NCBI GenBank assembly: GCA_965243775.1
Contig: CBDEWF010000002.1
Span: 206,691 to 270,690, forward strand
Length of the DNA stretch: 64,000 nucleotides
Direction: 5' to 3'
DNA from: Sansalvadorimonas sp965243775
GTDB taxonomy: Bacteria > Pseudomonadota > Gammaproteobacteria > Pseudomonadales > Endozoicomonadaceae
A model generated the notes under the pieces. The model was given only the letters and a program-made list of their open reading frames with translations, ran no database searches and was not told the origin of the DNA. Made by a program: the position numbers and the translations under genes. Below, piece by piece: positions 26,602 to 35,576 of this stretch. How positions within the stretch are numbered: position 1 is the stretch's first letter; each line of letters starts with the position of its first letter.

Positions 26602-28695
26602 TTACCTGGGGGAAAAAACATTTAAGATAAACGCCTGCTCAAAAGCAGCTTCCCGCATGGCTTCATAACGTCCGGATGCGCCAAAGTGTCCGGCTCCCAT
26701 ATTGGTTTTCAGGTAAACCGGATTATCATCTGTTTTCATCTCCCGCATCTTGGCCACCCACTTCGCCGGCTCCCAGTACTGCACCCGGTGATCCTCCAGA
26801 CCTGCCATAACCAGCTGGGGAGGATAGTCAGCGACCTGAATATTGTCGTAAGGAGAATAACTGCGCAGATATTCGTACACGGTGGGATCAGCAGGATCAC
26901 CCCACTCATCATATTCGGTAATAGTCAGGGGCAGATCCGGATTCAGCATGGAGTTAAGGACATCAACAAAGGGAACATCCAGTACTGCCCCGGCAAATAA
27001 GCCTGGACGCATAACCAGAGAAGCTCCCGTCAGCAAACCACCGGCACTGCCACCGGAAATAACAATGCCATCTTTATCGGCAATCCCCTGATTGATCAGG
27101 TGACCTGCACAGGCAATAAAATCATGGAAACTGTTTTTCTTTTCCATACGCCGACCAGAGCGGTACCAGCTCTCCCCCAGATCTGCGCCCCCCCGCACAT
27201 GGGCGATGGCAAACAAGACGCCCCGATCGAGCAGGTTTAACCGGCCACTGGCAAAGTAGGGATCTTCACTCATCCCGTAAGCACCATAGCCATATAGCAC
27301 CAGTGGTGCAGGTCTCAGAAAACTTTCCTTTCGCCCAACAATACTGACAGGTACCTGCACACCATCATGGCTGACGGCCATGACTCTTCGGGTTGCGTAG
27401 TGCTCTGGATCAAAGCCTCCCAGCACCGGCATCTGTCGGCGAAATGTCAGCTCTCCAGTGTCCAGACTAACATCATAAACAGTAGCCGGCCGGTTGAGTG
27501 ACTCATAGACAAGCCGCAGGAAGTCCGCTCGATATTCAGCATTATCACATCCTCCAACTGACCAGGCATCATCCGGAAAATCCAGGGTGATAATTTCCCC
27601 CTTTTCACTGCAAATACGAACCTGAACCAGCCCCTGTTCACGTTCAAAAAGCACCAGTCGACCGGGAAAAATCTCATAGTCTTCCAGGGTGACAGGTTCT
27701 CGATGGGGGACAATTTCGTGCCACACATCAGGTTGGTCAAAATCAGCCGTCACCAGACGGTAATTAATGCCCTGATCGTTGGTGCGAATAAACAGCTTCT
27801 CGCCATCGGAATCCGGATAATATTCAATACCGGTTACGCGGGAACGAATCAGGTGTAGTGGCTGTTCCGGATCACTCAGTGAACCGATATAACATTCCGA
27901 GGTATCGGTACTGGCCAGCTCAACCAGAAGACAGGATTCCGCCCTATCTGGATACACGGAGAGATAGAAACGCTCATTTGGCTCTTCAAGAATGACCCTG
28001 TCCTCTGAAACAGGTTGTCCCAGAATATGGTGGCACAACTGCCAGGGGCGGAAATTTTTATCCAGACGGATATACCAGAAAGAGCAGCTGTCTGCAGCCC
28101 AGACAATATTGGCCGAGCAGCTCTGCAGAACATCGGCGTACTCTCTACCATTTTCCCTACCGCTTTTCCCACCACGATCCCCCGCGTTCTCCAGGCTCTT
28201 AACCCTCAGGGTCCAGTTCTCATTGCCCTCAAAATCTTCAGCCCATCCCAGCAGACAGTTATCAGGGCTGACTGACAGCACTCCCAGGTCAAAATAGTCA
28301 TGCCCCCGGGCCCGGTCATTACCATCGAAGATGATTTGCTCTTCCGCCCCTTCCACAAGAGGCCTGCGATAATGAACCGAATAGTCTTTGCCCTTGAATG
28401 TCCGGCTGAAAAATTCATAGCCGTGCCAGCTGTAGGGGAGAGATTCATCATCCTCCTTAAGCCGACTTTTCATTTCCTGGTAGAGCTGCTCCTGAAGGGC
28501 TTCAGTCCCAGCCATTCCTGCCTTGGTATAGGCATTTTCCTGTTCAAGCCACTGTTTCACTTCTTCGCTGTCACGCTGATGCAGCCAGCGATATTTATCG
28601 TGGCGCTGACGCCCTGCCCCATCATCAAAGATTTCAAGTTTTTGGGGAGCAACGGGGGGAATCCGGTCTGGCATGGGGCTGGAATCCTTCGGCAT
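26602..28695 (-). CDS. ptrB: Oligopeptidase B (S9A prolyl-oligopeptidase family)
   Basis: 697-residue cytosolic serine peptidase that cuts peptides after Arg and Lys. An N-terminal beta-propeller (residues about 70-400) precedes an alpha/beta-hydrolase domain with GYGAYGMSEDPYF, HVRGGADLGESWYRSGR, the nucleophile motif ISGGSAGGLLTGASL, the block LTITEYDEWGDPADPTVYEY, and the His segment NMGAGHFGASGRYEA. The DEWGDP block separates oligopeptidase B from prolyl oligopeptidase. Length matches the family (about 690-700). The start with MPKDSSPMPDRIPP fits; the internal Met at residue 8 is an alternative. Confidence 0.93.
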   Translation of the reverse strand: MPKDSSPMPDRIPPVAPQKLEIFDDGAGRQRHDKYRWLHQRDSEEVKQWLEQENAYTKAGMAGTEALQEQLYQEMKSRLKEDDESLPYSWHGYEFFSRTFKGKDYSVHYRRPLVEGAEEQIIFDGNDRARGHDYFDLGVLSVSPDNCLLGWAEDFEGNENWTLRVKSLENAGDRGGKSGRENGREYADVLQSCSANIVWAADSCSFWYIRLDKNFRPWQLCHHILGQPVSEDRVILEEPNERFYLSVYPDRAESCLLVELASTDTSECYIGSLSDPEQPLHLIRSRVTGIEYYPDSDGEKLFIRTNDQGINYRLVTADFDQPDVWHEIVPHREPVTLEDYEIFPGRLVLFEREQGLVQVRICSEKGEIITLDFPDDAWSVGGCDNAEYRADFLRLVYESLNRPATVYDVSLDTGELTFRRQMPVLGGFDPEHYATRRVMAVSHDGVQVPVSIVGRKESFLRPAPLVLYGYGAYGMSEDPYFASGRLNLLDRGVLFAIAHVRGGADLGESWYRSGRRMEKKNSFHDFIACAGHLINQGIADKDGIVISGGSAGGLLTGASLVMRPGLFAGAVLDVPFVDVLNSMLNPDLPLTITEYDEWGDPADPTVYEYLRSYSPYDNIQVADYPPQLVMAGLEDHRVQYWEPAKWVAKMREMKTDDNPVYLKTNMGAGHFGASGRYEAMREAAFEQAFILNVFSPR

Positions 28696-28892
28696 ATTTT
28701 GGGGAAGTCCTTTTATTCGGCAGGCAGTGCAAAGCGGGCCATTATAGAGATCGACTACTTAAAAGGTAGCCCTCAGGAATTATTCATTATCTTTCCTAGC
28801 CAGCCCGGGACAAGTAGAATATGGCAATATCAACAGCCATGGGCAGAGAATTCTTTTTCCGTCACCTCAAGTGAGTAAAAAGAATTTTCCAT

Positions 28893-28931
28893 AGTTAAGC
28901 GCTTTAGTTAAGCACTTTAGTTAAACACTTT
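28893..28931 (+). repeat. Three 13-bp direct repeats upstream of a membrane-protein gene
   Basis: AGTTAAGCGCTTT, AGTTAAGCACTTT and AGTTAAACACTTT lie end to end, ending 17 bases before the ATG at 28949. The 13-bp period is not a helical turn multiple, so I cannot say whether this is an operator array or an accidental expansion. Confidence 0.7.
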
Positions 28932-28948
28932 CAGGAACTACTGACTTC

Positions 28949-29359
28949 ATGACCCTGACCCAGTACATAATTGCATGGACAGTTTACCTGCTGTCTGCCA
29001 TTGGCTGCCTGGCTGTATGGTGGCGGATCACCCATACTCTCAGCCAGCACAGAGCTATTGGGTCATGGCTTCGCCTCTGGGCAACCGTTGCGGTTCTGAC
29101 ACCCGGCCTGACCAGCCCGGATATGCCCTGGCTATCGCCGGCTCTTTTCGCAACCCTCTACCAGGGACTGACTCTTGGCCCTCAGGCCATGGTTGGTAAT
29201 GGCATGATTATTCTTGCCGCTCTGTTCGTGACCTCCATAATCAAACTGCTGTTTTTCCGCTCTGTAGTGAAAAAAAACAGGAAGGGAAAAGAAGGGACAA
29301 AAAGAACAACAAAAAGGCGCCGCATTCCCAACCAACGTATTGAACCCAAAGCACACTGA
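28949..29359 (+). CDS. Small inner-membrane protein upstream of yafJ
   Basis: 136 residues. Three hydrophobic helices (AWTVYLLSAIGCLAVWW, LWATVAVLTPGLTS, GMIILAALFVTSIIKLLFF) are followed by a very basic tail (KKNRKGKEGTKRTTKRRR). There is no known catalytic motif and I do not recognise the family. The amidotransferase gene follows after 11 bases on the same strand, so they are probably one operon. Confidence 0.65.
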   Translation: MTLTQYIIAWTVYLLSAIGCLAVWWRITHTLSQHRAIGSWLRLWATVAVLTPGLTSPDMPWLSPALFATLYQGLTLGPQAMVGNGMIILAALFVTSIIKLLFFRSVVKKNRKGKEGTKRTTKRRRIPNQRIEPKAH

Positions 29360-29370
29360 GGCCGTACACA

Positions 29371-30141
29371 ATGTGTGAACTGCTGGGCATGAGCGCCAAC
29401 ACTCCCACAGATATTATTTTCAGCTTTACCGGATTGATTCAGCGCAGTGGCCGCACCGGCCCCCATCGGGATGGATGGGGTATAGCGTTTTATGATGGTA
29501 AAGGCATCAGGGATTTTCGTGATCCAGATCCTGGCTGCACCTCCCAAATTGCCGATGTCGTACAAAATTATCCCATTAAGAGTGAAACTGTTATCAGTCA
29601 TATTCGCCAGGCTAATGCCGGGCGGGTCTGCCTGGAGAACACCCACCCCTTTACCAGAGAGCTATGGGGCCGCTACTGGACTTTTGCCCACAATGGTCAG
29701 CTAAAAGGCATTAAATCCCGTAAGCTTGAGTTCTATCAGCCCGTCGGCTCAACCGATAGTGAATATGCATTCTGCTGGATTCTTGATCAGGTCCGTGCCC
29801 GATACCCGAAGCCCCCTGCCCGCCGGGAAACGCTATGGCGATTTATTTGCAGGCTTTGTGATGAGATGAAAGAGCTTGGGGTTTTCAACATGCTGTTGAG
29901 TGATGGGCGTGATATTGCCTGTTACTGCTCAACCAAGTTGTGCTGGATTACCAGGCGTGCACCATTTACCACTGCATCTCTGAAAGATGCCGATGTAGCC
30001 GTTGATTTTCATCAGGAGACCACGCCGAACGATGTCGTCACAGTGATTGCAACCCAGCCTTTAACTGATAATGAAACCTGGAACTTTATGAGTGCAGGAG
30101 AGATGCAGGTGTTTCACCAAGGTGAAACTCTTGCTCTTTAG
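29371..30141 (+). CDS. yafJ: Class II glutamine amidotransferase (YafJ type)
   Basis: 256-residue Ntn-type amidotransferase domain. After Met removal the N-terminal nucleophile is Cys2 (MCELLGMSANTPTDI). The blocks GPHRDGWGIAFYDG, SHIRQANAGRVCLENTHPF and WTFAHNGQLKG are the glutamine-binding parts seen in YafJ/DUF1933-type proteins. It hydrolyses glutamine to glutamate and ammonia; the acceptor in this subfamily is not known to me. Its 3' end overlaps the convergent LysR gene by 56 bases. Confidence 0.88.
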   Translation: MCELLGMSANTPTDIIFSFTGLIQRSGRTGPHRDGWGIAFYDGKGIRDFRDPDPGCTSQIADVVQNYPIKSETVISHIRQANAGRVCLENTHPFTRELWGRYWTFAHNGQLKGIKSRKLEFYQPVGSTDSEYAFCWILDQVRARYPKPPARRETLWRFICRLCDEMKELGVFNMLLSDGRDIACYCSTKLCWITRRAPFTTASLKDADVAVDFHQETTPNDVVTVIATQPLTDNETWNFMSAGEMQVFHQGETLAL

Positions 30142-31099
30142 AGAGCATTTTAAACCGGGCTGCGGCCCGGGCCTCTTCCTCAAGAAGTTTTTCACACTCT
30201 TCCAGTACCAGCTGACGGAACCAGACATGGGCATGATCCCGGTGGCGCAACCGGTGCCAGGACATCTGGTAGTCACCCTGCAGAGCCTTTAATTCCGGTG
30301 GCAGCTTGGCTGCCCATAAGGAATACTGCTCCACAATCGGTCTGGTCAAACACTGGGTTCCAATCATCAATGCCTCACTCTCACTGACGACCTGAAATGC
30401 CAAATGGGGGTCGGGTGTCGACATCAATACTTCCCTGTTACCAAGTAACATAAGGATTTTGCGTACAAACGGATTTTCCTGATACTCCGGAATCTCCAGC
30501 CCGATACGAGGATAAGCCAGATACTCATTTAAGTTCAGGTTCTGTCGATCAGCCAGCGGATGATTCCTTGACATGAAGATGCAGGCTTCTGCATGTGCGA
30601 TCACTTTGCGGTGAATGTCAGGCCGGTCAATGGGAATGATATTGATACACATATCCAGCTTGCCGGATGACATATCAGCCACACTGTGCCTGGTCCAGGG
30701 GCAGACCCGGATACGGGCGCTGGGAGCTTCTATCGCCAACCTTTGCAGCAGCCGTGGTACCAGCTGTACTGACACATGCTCCATAACACTGATGGTAAAT
30801 TTATTTCTGCAGCTCAGAGGGTCAAAAGACGAAGGTTCAACAACTCTGGAAACCATATTCAGGGCATCTGCCAGTTCAGCCTGGATTTCCAGCGCCCTGG
30901 ATGTCGGCTGTAACCCATGGGGCCGACGGATAAACAGCTCGTCTTCAAAGATGTCCCGCAAACGCCCCAGAGATCGACTGATCGCAGACTGGCTCAGATG
31001 TAACCTTTCCGCAGCCCGGCTGACATTACACTCATCCAGCAGTACATTAAGGGTTATCAGAAGGTTAAGATCATAGCGACGCAGTGCATCGGGGTTCAT
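30086..31099 (-). CDS. LysR-family transcriptional regulator
   Basis: 337 residues. An N-terminal winged helix-turn-helix (DLNLLITLNVLLDECNVSRA, AERLHLSQSAISRSLGRLRD) precedes a substrate-binding domain (about residues 95-300). The extra C-terminal helix (EECEKLLEEEARAAARFKML) makes it slightly longer than most. The helix RYDLNLLITLNVLL resembles the LeuO/NodD/SyrM-type subgroup. It lies 130 bases downstream of the fadL-like gene on the same strand and overlaps the end of yafJ in a convergent manner. The target genes and inducer are unknown. Confidence 0.9.
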   Translation of the reverse strand: MNPDALRRYDLNLLITLNVLLDECNVSRAAERLHLSQSAISRSLGRLRDIFEDELFIRRPHGLQPTSRALEIQAELADALNMVSRVVEPSSFDPLSCRNKFTISVMEHVSVQLVPRLLQRLAIEAPSARIRVCPWTRHSVADMSSGKLDMCINIIPIDRPDIHRKVIAHAEACIFMSRNHPLADRQNLNLNEYLAYPRIGLEIPEYQENPFVRKILMLLGNREVLMSTPDPHLAFQVVSESEALMIGTQCLTRPIVEQYSLWAAKLPPELKALQGDYQMSWHRLRHRDHAHVWFRQLVLEECEKLLEEEARAAARFKMLSKEQEFHLGETPASLLHS

Positions 31100-31231
31100 T
31101 CAGGGCTCCATCCAGTTACGAACCGTGATATTAAGAAAGGGAATGTAAGCGGCTCGTGCCGACTATCCTAACGGGACAACCAGAACGAGCCTGTAGGTAG
31201 TTACCGAAAACCTTCTGAAAACTGCAAATTT

Positions 31232-32497
31232 TTAGAAGGAGTGGTTGTACTGGATACTGAAGATATGGCAATCACTTTCGACCTTGCCACGAATGGTCTG
31301 ACCACCAAAGGCTGACATTGGATGCGGGTCTTCAACATTAACACCTTCAGCTTTTAGATAAGCATAACCCACATCGATAGATTGATTAGGGCTTAACTTA
31401 TAGTTACCACCAAATGAGAACCACTGGCGATCAGAGTCTGGCACAGAGAAGTGGCGATCTTCATTGGTCACAGGGCTGTTGTCGTAGGCATAGCCTGCAC
31501 GCAACGTCCAGGTTTCGTTGTATTTGTAGGTTGCCCCGATCGCTATACGGGAACTATCCTGGTAATTCTGTTCGGCGGCGTCAATGGGCACACCACTATC
31601 AAGTTCAAAGGCCAGCTCATCAAAACTTGACCACCCTGTCCACATATAGCTAGCGTGAACAGCCAAGCGTTCATTAATATCCTGCCAAACCGAGATTTCC
31701 AGAATTTCCGGCAACTCCAAATCAACAGAACCATCACTGTTGTAATTGGGTATCCCTGGAGCCTGACCGACAAAGACCTGAGATTTAACCTCTCCTTCCA
31801 GAGTGGTTTTCACAGAAGAGTGGTAACTGATACCCAGGCGGGTTCCTTCCTGCGGCTCCCACATGGCTCCCAGCTTCCAGCCATAACCCCAGTCATCACC
31901 CGTCATATCCATAATGCTGCCAGTAGGCATTCCGCCCAAACTTTCAGCAATTGATGTAGTTAACTCTGCTTTCACCTGCACAGCATTCAGGCCAAAAGCC
32001 ATACTAAAGTCATCCTGGGGCTTGAATGCCAGGTTATAGCTGAGGTTGTAGGACTGGATATCGGAATAATCTGCCGCCGGAGTAATACCGGAGCTCGAAG
32101 AATAATCAGTAATAAACCCATAATTGGTATAGGCACCCACGCCCCAGCTCCACTGGTCATTAATAGGCGCTACATAGAAAAACTCAGGAACAACCGCTTC
32201 ATTACCCACACGCTTGTCACTATACCCGGTATCGAGATTGGTAACTTTTACATTGGGCTTAAGGTAAGACAGGGTACCGGTAAACATAGCCTTGTCGAAA
32301 AAAGCCATACCGGCGATATTGGTAGCGACGACGGATGCATCATCAACAGCCACAGCACCGGCAGAGTGAGCGCGTCCGGTACCGGCAGCCCCATGCTCAC
32401 TTAACTGATAACCGGCGGCACTGGCATTTATAACCGGCAGCATGGCGGCAAAAAGGGCAGATAGCGTAAAAGCCCGGGTGATTCCTTTATTGTTCAT
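31232..32497 (-). CDS. FadL/OmpP1/TodX-type outer-membrane transporter
   Basis: 421-residue beta-barrel protein of the FadL family, which takes up long-chain fatty acids or other hydrophobic compounds across the outer membrane. A signal peptide (MNNKGITRAFTLSALFAAML, then PVINASA) is followed by the plug segment GYQLSEHGAAGTGRAHSAGA. Typical blocks follow (DDASVVATNIAGMAFF, YTNYGFITDYS, WTLRAGYAYDNSPV) and the protein ends with a C-terminal Phe (FSIQYNHSF), usual for outer-membrane barrels. A close paralogue lies 280 bases upstream on the same strand. Substrate unproven. Confidence 0.92.
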   Translation of the reverse strand: MNNKGITRAFTLSALFAAMLPVINASAAGYQLSEHGAAGTGRAHSAGAVAVDDASVVATNIAGMAFFDKAMFTGTLSYLKPNVKVTNLDTGYSDKRVGNEAVVPEFFYVAPINDQWSWGVGAYTNYGFITDYSSSSGITPAADYSDIQSYNLSYNLAFKPQDDFSMAFGLNAVQVKAELTTSIAESLGGMPTGSIMDMTGDDWGYGWKLGAMWEPQEGTRLGISYHSSVKTTLEGEVKSQVFVGQAPGIPNYNSDGSVDLELPEILEISVWQDINERLAVHASYMWTGWSSFDELAFELDSGVPIDAAEQNYQDSSRIAIGATYKYNETWTLRAGYAYDNSPVTNEDRHFSVPDSDRQWFSFGGNYKLSPNQSIDVGYAYLKAEGVNVEDPHPMSAFGGQTIRGKVESDCHIFSIQYNHSF

Positions 32498-32742
32498 GGT
32501 GTCCCCTTATACTTCTTAGAGGTCTATGGGATAGTTGTGTTATAGACAGCTTTTCGATCTGGACGCTTCTAAGAATGGAGTCATGAATGCGGAAGGAAGC
32601 GAATCCAGCTCTCCTTGCTAGGGGCAACAGTATGAGATAAAGGGAAAGGTCACTATTGACTTTTATTTCTATCTGGTATGAGCAGCAAGAATATCTAAAG
32701 ATTGCGTAAGTTTTTCAACAGACACATTTCAGGAAAGGAGTC

Positions 32743-32774
32743 TATTCGCCCTCCGAAAGCTCGAAGGGCGAATA
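32743..32774 (-). terminator. Hairpin after the second fadL-type gene
   Basis: Inverted repeat TATTCGCCCTCCGA / TCGAAGGGCGAATA with one mismatch, just past the stop of the gene at 32782. There is no clear U-tract, so it may be a weak terminator or an mRNA-stabilising stem. Confidence 0.45.
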
Positions 32775-32781
32775 ACATATA

Positions 32782-34044
32782 TTAGAACTTGTAGTTGTAC
32801 TGCAAACTCAGGATATGAGCGTTACTCTTGGTAATTTCACCATCAACCTGTGTACCTGTTCTACTGCTGGTATAGTGAATCTCATTTTCCTTACCTGTCA
32901 GGTAGGCATAGCCCAAGTCGACCTTCTGGTTCTGGTCAATCTTGTAGCTGGCACCCACACTGAACCACTGACGGTCCCCATCCGGAATACGGAAGCTGCG
33001 GTGCTCATTACTTACAGGACTGTTGTCGTAGGCATAGCCAGTTCGCAAGGTCCACTGATCGTCATACTGGTAAGTGGCACCAACCGCCCAGCGGGATACA
33101 TCACTGTACTCATGAATTTCCTGGACAGTTTCACCATTGTCCATATCCACCCGGAGAATATCAAAGCTGGACCAGCCAATCTTCATATAGCTCGCATGAA
33201 CAGCGATCTTATCATTCACTTTCTGCCAGATAGAAAGTTCCATAATGGAAGGCAGATCCAGATCAGCAGCACCATCGCTATTCAGGTCAGGAATCAAAGT
33301 AGAACCAGGGATAGGGTCAGATTTTCCTTTCCCTTCCAAAGTTGTTTTGACTTCAGAGGAATAATTCAGTCCAATCCGGGTACCGTTCATCGGTTCCCAG
33401 AAAACACCGGCATGCCAGCCATAACTCCAGTCGTCACCTTTCATATCCATTGCAGTTCGATAACCCAGACCCAAAGAGTTCAGGTCAGCCACATTGGATA
33501 AATGTGCTTCAACATAGACTGCACTCAGGCCAAAACCAACACTCAGATTTTCACGCAGCTTGTAAGCCAGGCTGGCATTTAGGTTGTAGGACATAACATC
33601 CGAGGTTTCAGCGGCAAGGGTCATGCCGGAATCCACATCATATTCTGTTACAAAACCAAAATTGGTGAATCCACCTACTCCGTAACTTAGCTTGTCATTA
33701 ATTGGCGCGACGTAATAGAAAACAGGAACAACTGCATTTTGGGCAACATCTTCTTGCTTAAGCCCTGAAGTACCGGAAGTTGTATTTTCTACATTAATAT
33801 TGGGTTTTATATAGCTGACAGCACCCGTGAACATAGGCTTATCGAGGAAAGCAATACCGGCTACGTTACGGGCAACAACAGATGCATCTTCAATCATCGC
33901 AGCTTCACCAGCATTGGCACGCCCAATACCGGCAGCACTTTGTTCGGCCACCTGGAAAGCGGCAGCATTGGCTTGCATGGCAGGAAGCATGGCGGCAAAC
34001 AGAGCGGAGAGGGTGAAAGCTCTGGATAGACCTTTATGATTCAT
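32782..34044 (-). CDS. FadL/OmpP1/TodX-type outer-membrane transporter, paralogue
   Basis: 420 residues. The same architecture as the gene at 31232: signal peptide (MNHKGLSRAFTLSALFAAML, then PAMQANA), FadL plug (AFQVAEQSAAGIGRANAGEA), barrel strands and a C-terminal Phe (LSLQYNYKF). The two proteins share many identical blocks (ASVVARNVAGIAFLDKPMFT, WTLRTGYAYDNSPVSNEHRS), so they arose by tandem duplication; loops differ and may set different substrate ranges. A 280-base gap and a hairpin separate them, so they are probably transcribed separately. Confidence 0.92.
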   Translation of the reverse strand: MNHKGLSRAFTLSALFAAMLPAMQANAAAFQVAEQSAAGIGRANAGEAAMIEDASVVARNVAGIAFLDKPMFTGAVSYIKPNINVENTTSGTSGLKQEDVAQNAVVPVFYYVAPINDKLSYGVGGFTNFGFVTEYDVDSGMTLAAETSDVMSYNLNASLAYKLRENLSVGFGLSAVYVEAHLSNVADLNSLGLGYRTAMDMKGDDWSYGWHAGVFWEPMNGTRIGLNYSSEVKTTLEGKGKSDPIPGSTLIPDLNSDGAADLDLPSIMELSIWQKVNDKIAVHASYMKIGWSSFDILRVDMDNGETVQEIHEYSDVSRWAVGATYQYDDQWTLRTGYAYDNSPVSNEHRSFRIPDGDRQWFSVGASYKIDQNQKVDLGYAYLTGKENEIHYTSSRTGTQVDGEITKSNAHILSLQYNYKF

Positions 34045-34285
34045 TGTAATCCCCTTGGAATACTGCGAGGTGTGTGGTGCATTTTATTATTCTTCCTGCT
34101 ATTCGGGTGTCTGAACTCGCCTGAAAGAATAAGCCGACCAGGTCAGAGTTCAGACCTAACGCTCCTTGTTGCGGCCACTCTAGTGGATTACCGTTTCAGC
34201 GACTATTGAATCTTATTGCTATCAGAGTTGCATCTGATGCATATCTACGGATTAACATATGCCTCGGGATATTTTTGGAAGTGGT

Positions 34286-34633
34286 TTACCTGGCAAGAAG
34301 CTGTTTCAGCATGGATTTGACTTCAGACATATCGCTTTCAAGACGGTCAAGACGCATATCCTGGGCATCAAAGCGTTTATCTATTAATTCAAAGCGTCTT
34401 TCTATAGATTCAAAACGTTCATCCTGAGCTTCAAAGCGCTGATCTATAGCTTCAAAGCGCTGATCTATAGCTTCAAAGCGCTGATCTATAGCTTCAAAGC
34501 GTTTCCTGCAGTCTGCTATATGCTCAATCAAAATATCATGGGTGGTTTTGGTAAAGAGCAATATTTTATGTACTGTTCCATCAAGGCTCTCATACTGCAA
34601 CTCAAGATGCTCAACCCGCTGCTCAAGATTCAT
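34286..34633 (-). CDS. Small heptad-repeat coiled-coil protein
   Basis: 115 residues, almost entirely predicted coiled coil. The core is a run of seven-residue repeats, three of them identical (RFEAIDQ), followed by variants RFEAQDE, RFESIER, RFELIDK, RFDAQDM and RLDRLES. No signal peptide, no catalytic motif; the C-terminus (MSEVKSMLKQLLAR) continues the helix. The repeated DNA (21-bp period) can change by recombination in whole heptads, which would alter rod length only. Similar short proteins exist in many bacteria with no known function. Confidence 0.65.
   Translation of the reverse strand: MNLEQRVEHLELQYESLDGTVHKILLFTKTTHDILIEHIADCRKRFEAIDQRFEAIDQRFEAIDQRFEAQDERFESIERRFELIDKRFDAQDMRLDRLESDMSEVKSMLKQLLAR
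34439..34501 (-). repeat. 21-bp tandem repeat, 3 copies
   Basis: Three consecutive 21-bp units (CGCTGATCTATAGCTTCAAAG and near-identical copies) encode the identical RFEAIDQ heptads of the coiled-coil protein. Partly similar units continue on both sides. Confidence 0.8.
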
Positions 34634-34820
34634 AATCGCCTCCGCACAAACAGAACAGTCAAAGTAGCAGGTTGGGACGAAGTTGCCACACTACACACTG
34701 GACACTGGGTTGCCTTCGTCAGCCTTTAGCTTCTAGCCACTAATACTGATATCCGTGTATATCAGTGCCATCAAGACAAGATAACGTGTTACTGATAAAA
34801 TCACCGGGTTCACAAACCCT

Positions 34821-35543
34821 ATGACTTTTATGAAACCCTCGACTTCTCACTTGCAAACGTCCCCCCTGCAACCATCAAACTCCGACGATGTCTTTATTGT
34901 TCCCCCCTGTCGGGAACAGGTGAAATATATCCATGTGGACCAGCACTGCCTGATTATCAATAAACCCTCCGGCCTTCTATCCGTACCAGGCAGACATCCT
35001 GCCAATCAGGACTGTGCCATCTCACGGGTCCAGAACCGCTACCCTGACGCACTGATTGTTCACCGGCTGGACATGGATACTTCCGGACTCATGGTCATGG
35101 CCAGGGGGACAGACAGCCACTGCCATCTGAGCCGGCAGTTTCAGAATCGCTCAGTAGCTAAGGAGTACCAGGCCTGGGTTCATGGACTTGTTAGGGAAAA
35201 TGAGGGAGTTATTGAACTGCCACTACGGTGTGACTGGCCCAACAGACCCCTTCAGATAGTGGATTTTGAGCAGGGAAAAGCAGCCTGTACCCGCTATCAG
35301 GTTTCGGTAAGAGACAAGGGCCAGAATAAAACCCGACTTAAACTCTTCCCCGTGACCGGGCGCTCCCATCAGCTAAGAGTGCATATCGCAGAACTTGGAT
35401 ACCCTATCCTGGGCTGTAACTTCTACGCCCATGAACAGGCACGTTTGGCTGCATCCAGACTACAACTTCACGCCTGCTATCTGAAGCTGAAACACCCCGC
35501 AACGGGAGAAGACTTGATTGCCCGGTCAACGCCTCCATTTTGA
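34821..35543 (+). CDS. rluA: RluA-family RNA pseudouridine synthase
   Basis: 240 residues. The pseudouridine synthase core has the catalytic motif HRLDMDTSGLMVMARG (Asp84), KEYQAWVHG, and the RluA-type C-terminal blocks GRSHQLRVHIAELGYPILGC and LHACYLKLKHPATGE. There is no S4 domain, which together with the length fits RluA (23S rRNA U746 and tRNA U32) rather than RluC or RluD. About 30 poorly conserved N-terminal residues precede the core, so the real start may be internal. It is convergent with cysK. Confidence 0.85.
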   Translation: MTFMKPSTSHLQTSPLQPSNSDDVFIVPPCREQVKYIHVDQHCLIINKPSGLLSVPGRHPANQDCAISRVQNRYPDALIVHRLDMDTSGLMVMARGTDSHCHLSRQFQNRSVAKEYQAWVHGLVRENEGVIELPLRCDWPNRPLQIVDFEQGKAACTRYQVSVRDKGQNKTRLKLFPVTGRSHQLRVHIAELGYPILGCNFYAHEQARLAASRLQLHACYLKLKHPATGEDLIARSTPPF

Positions 35544-35576
35544 AGGCCACCTGACACAGGTCAGGCTCCTGGATGG

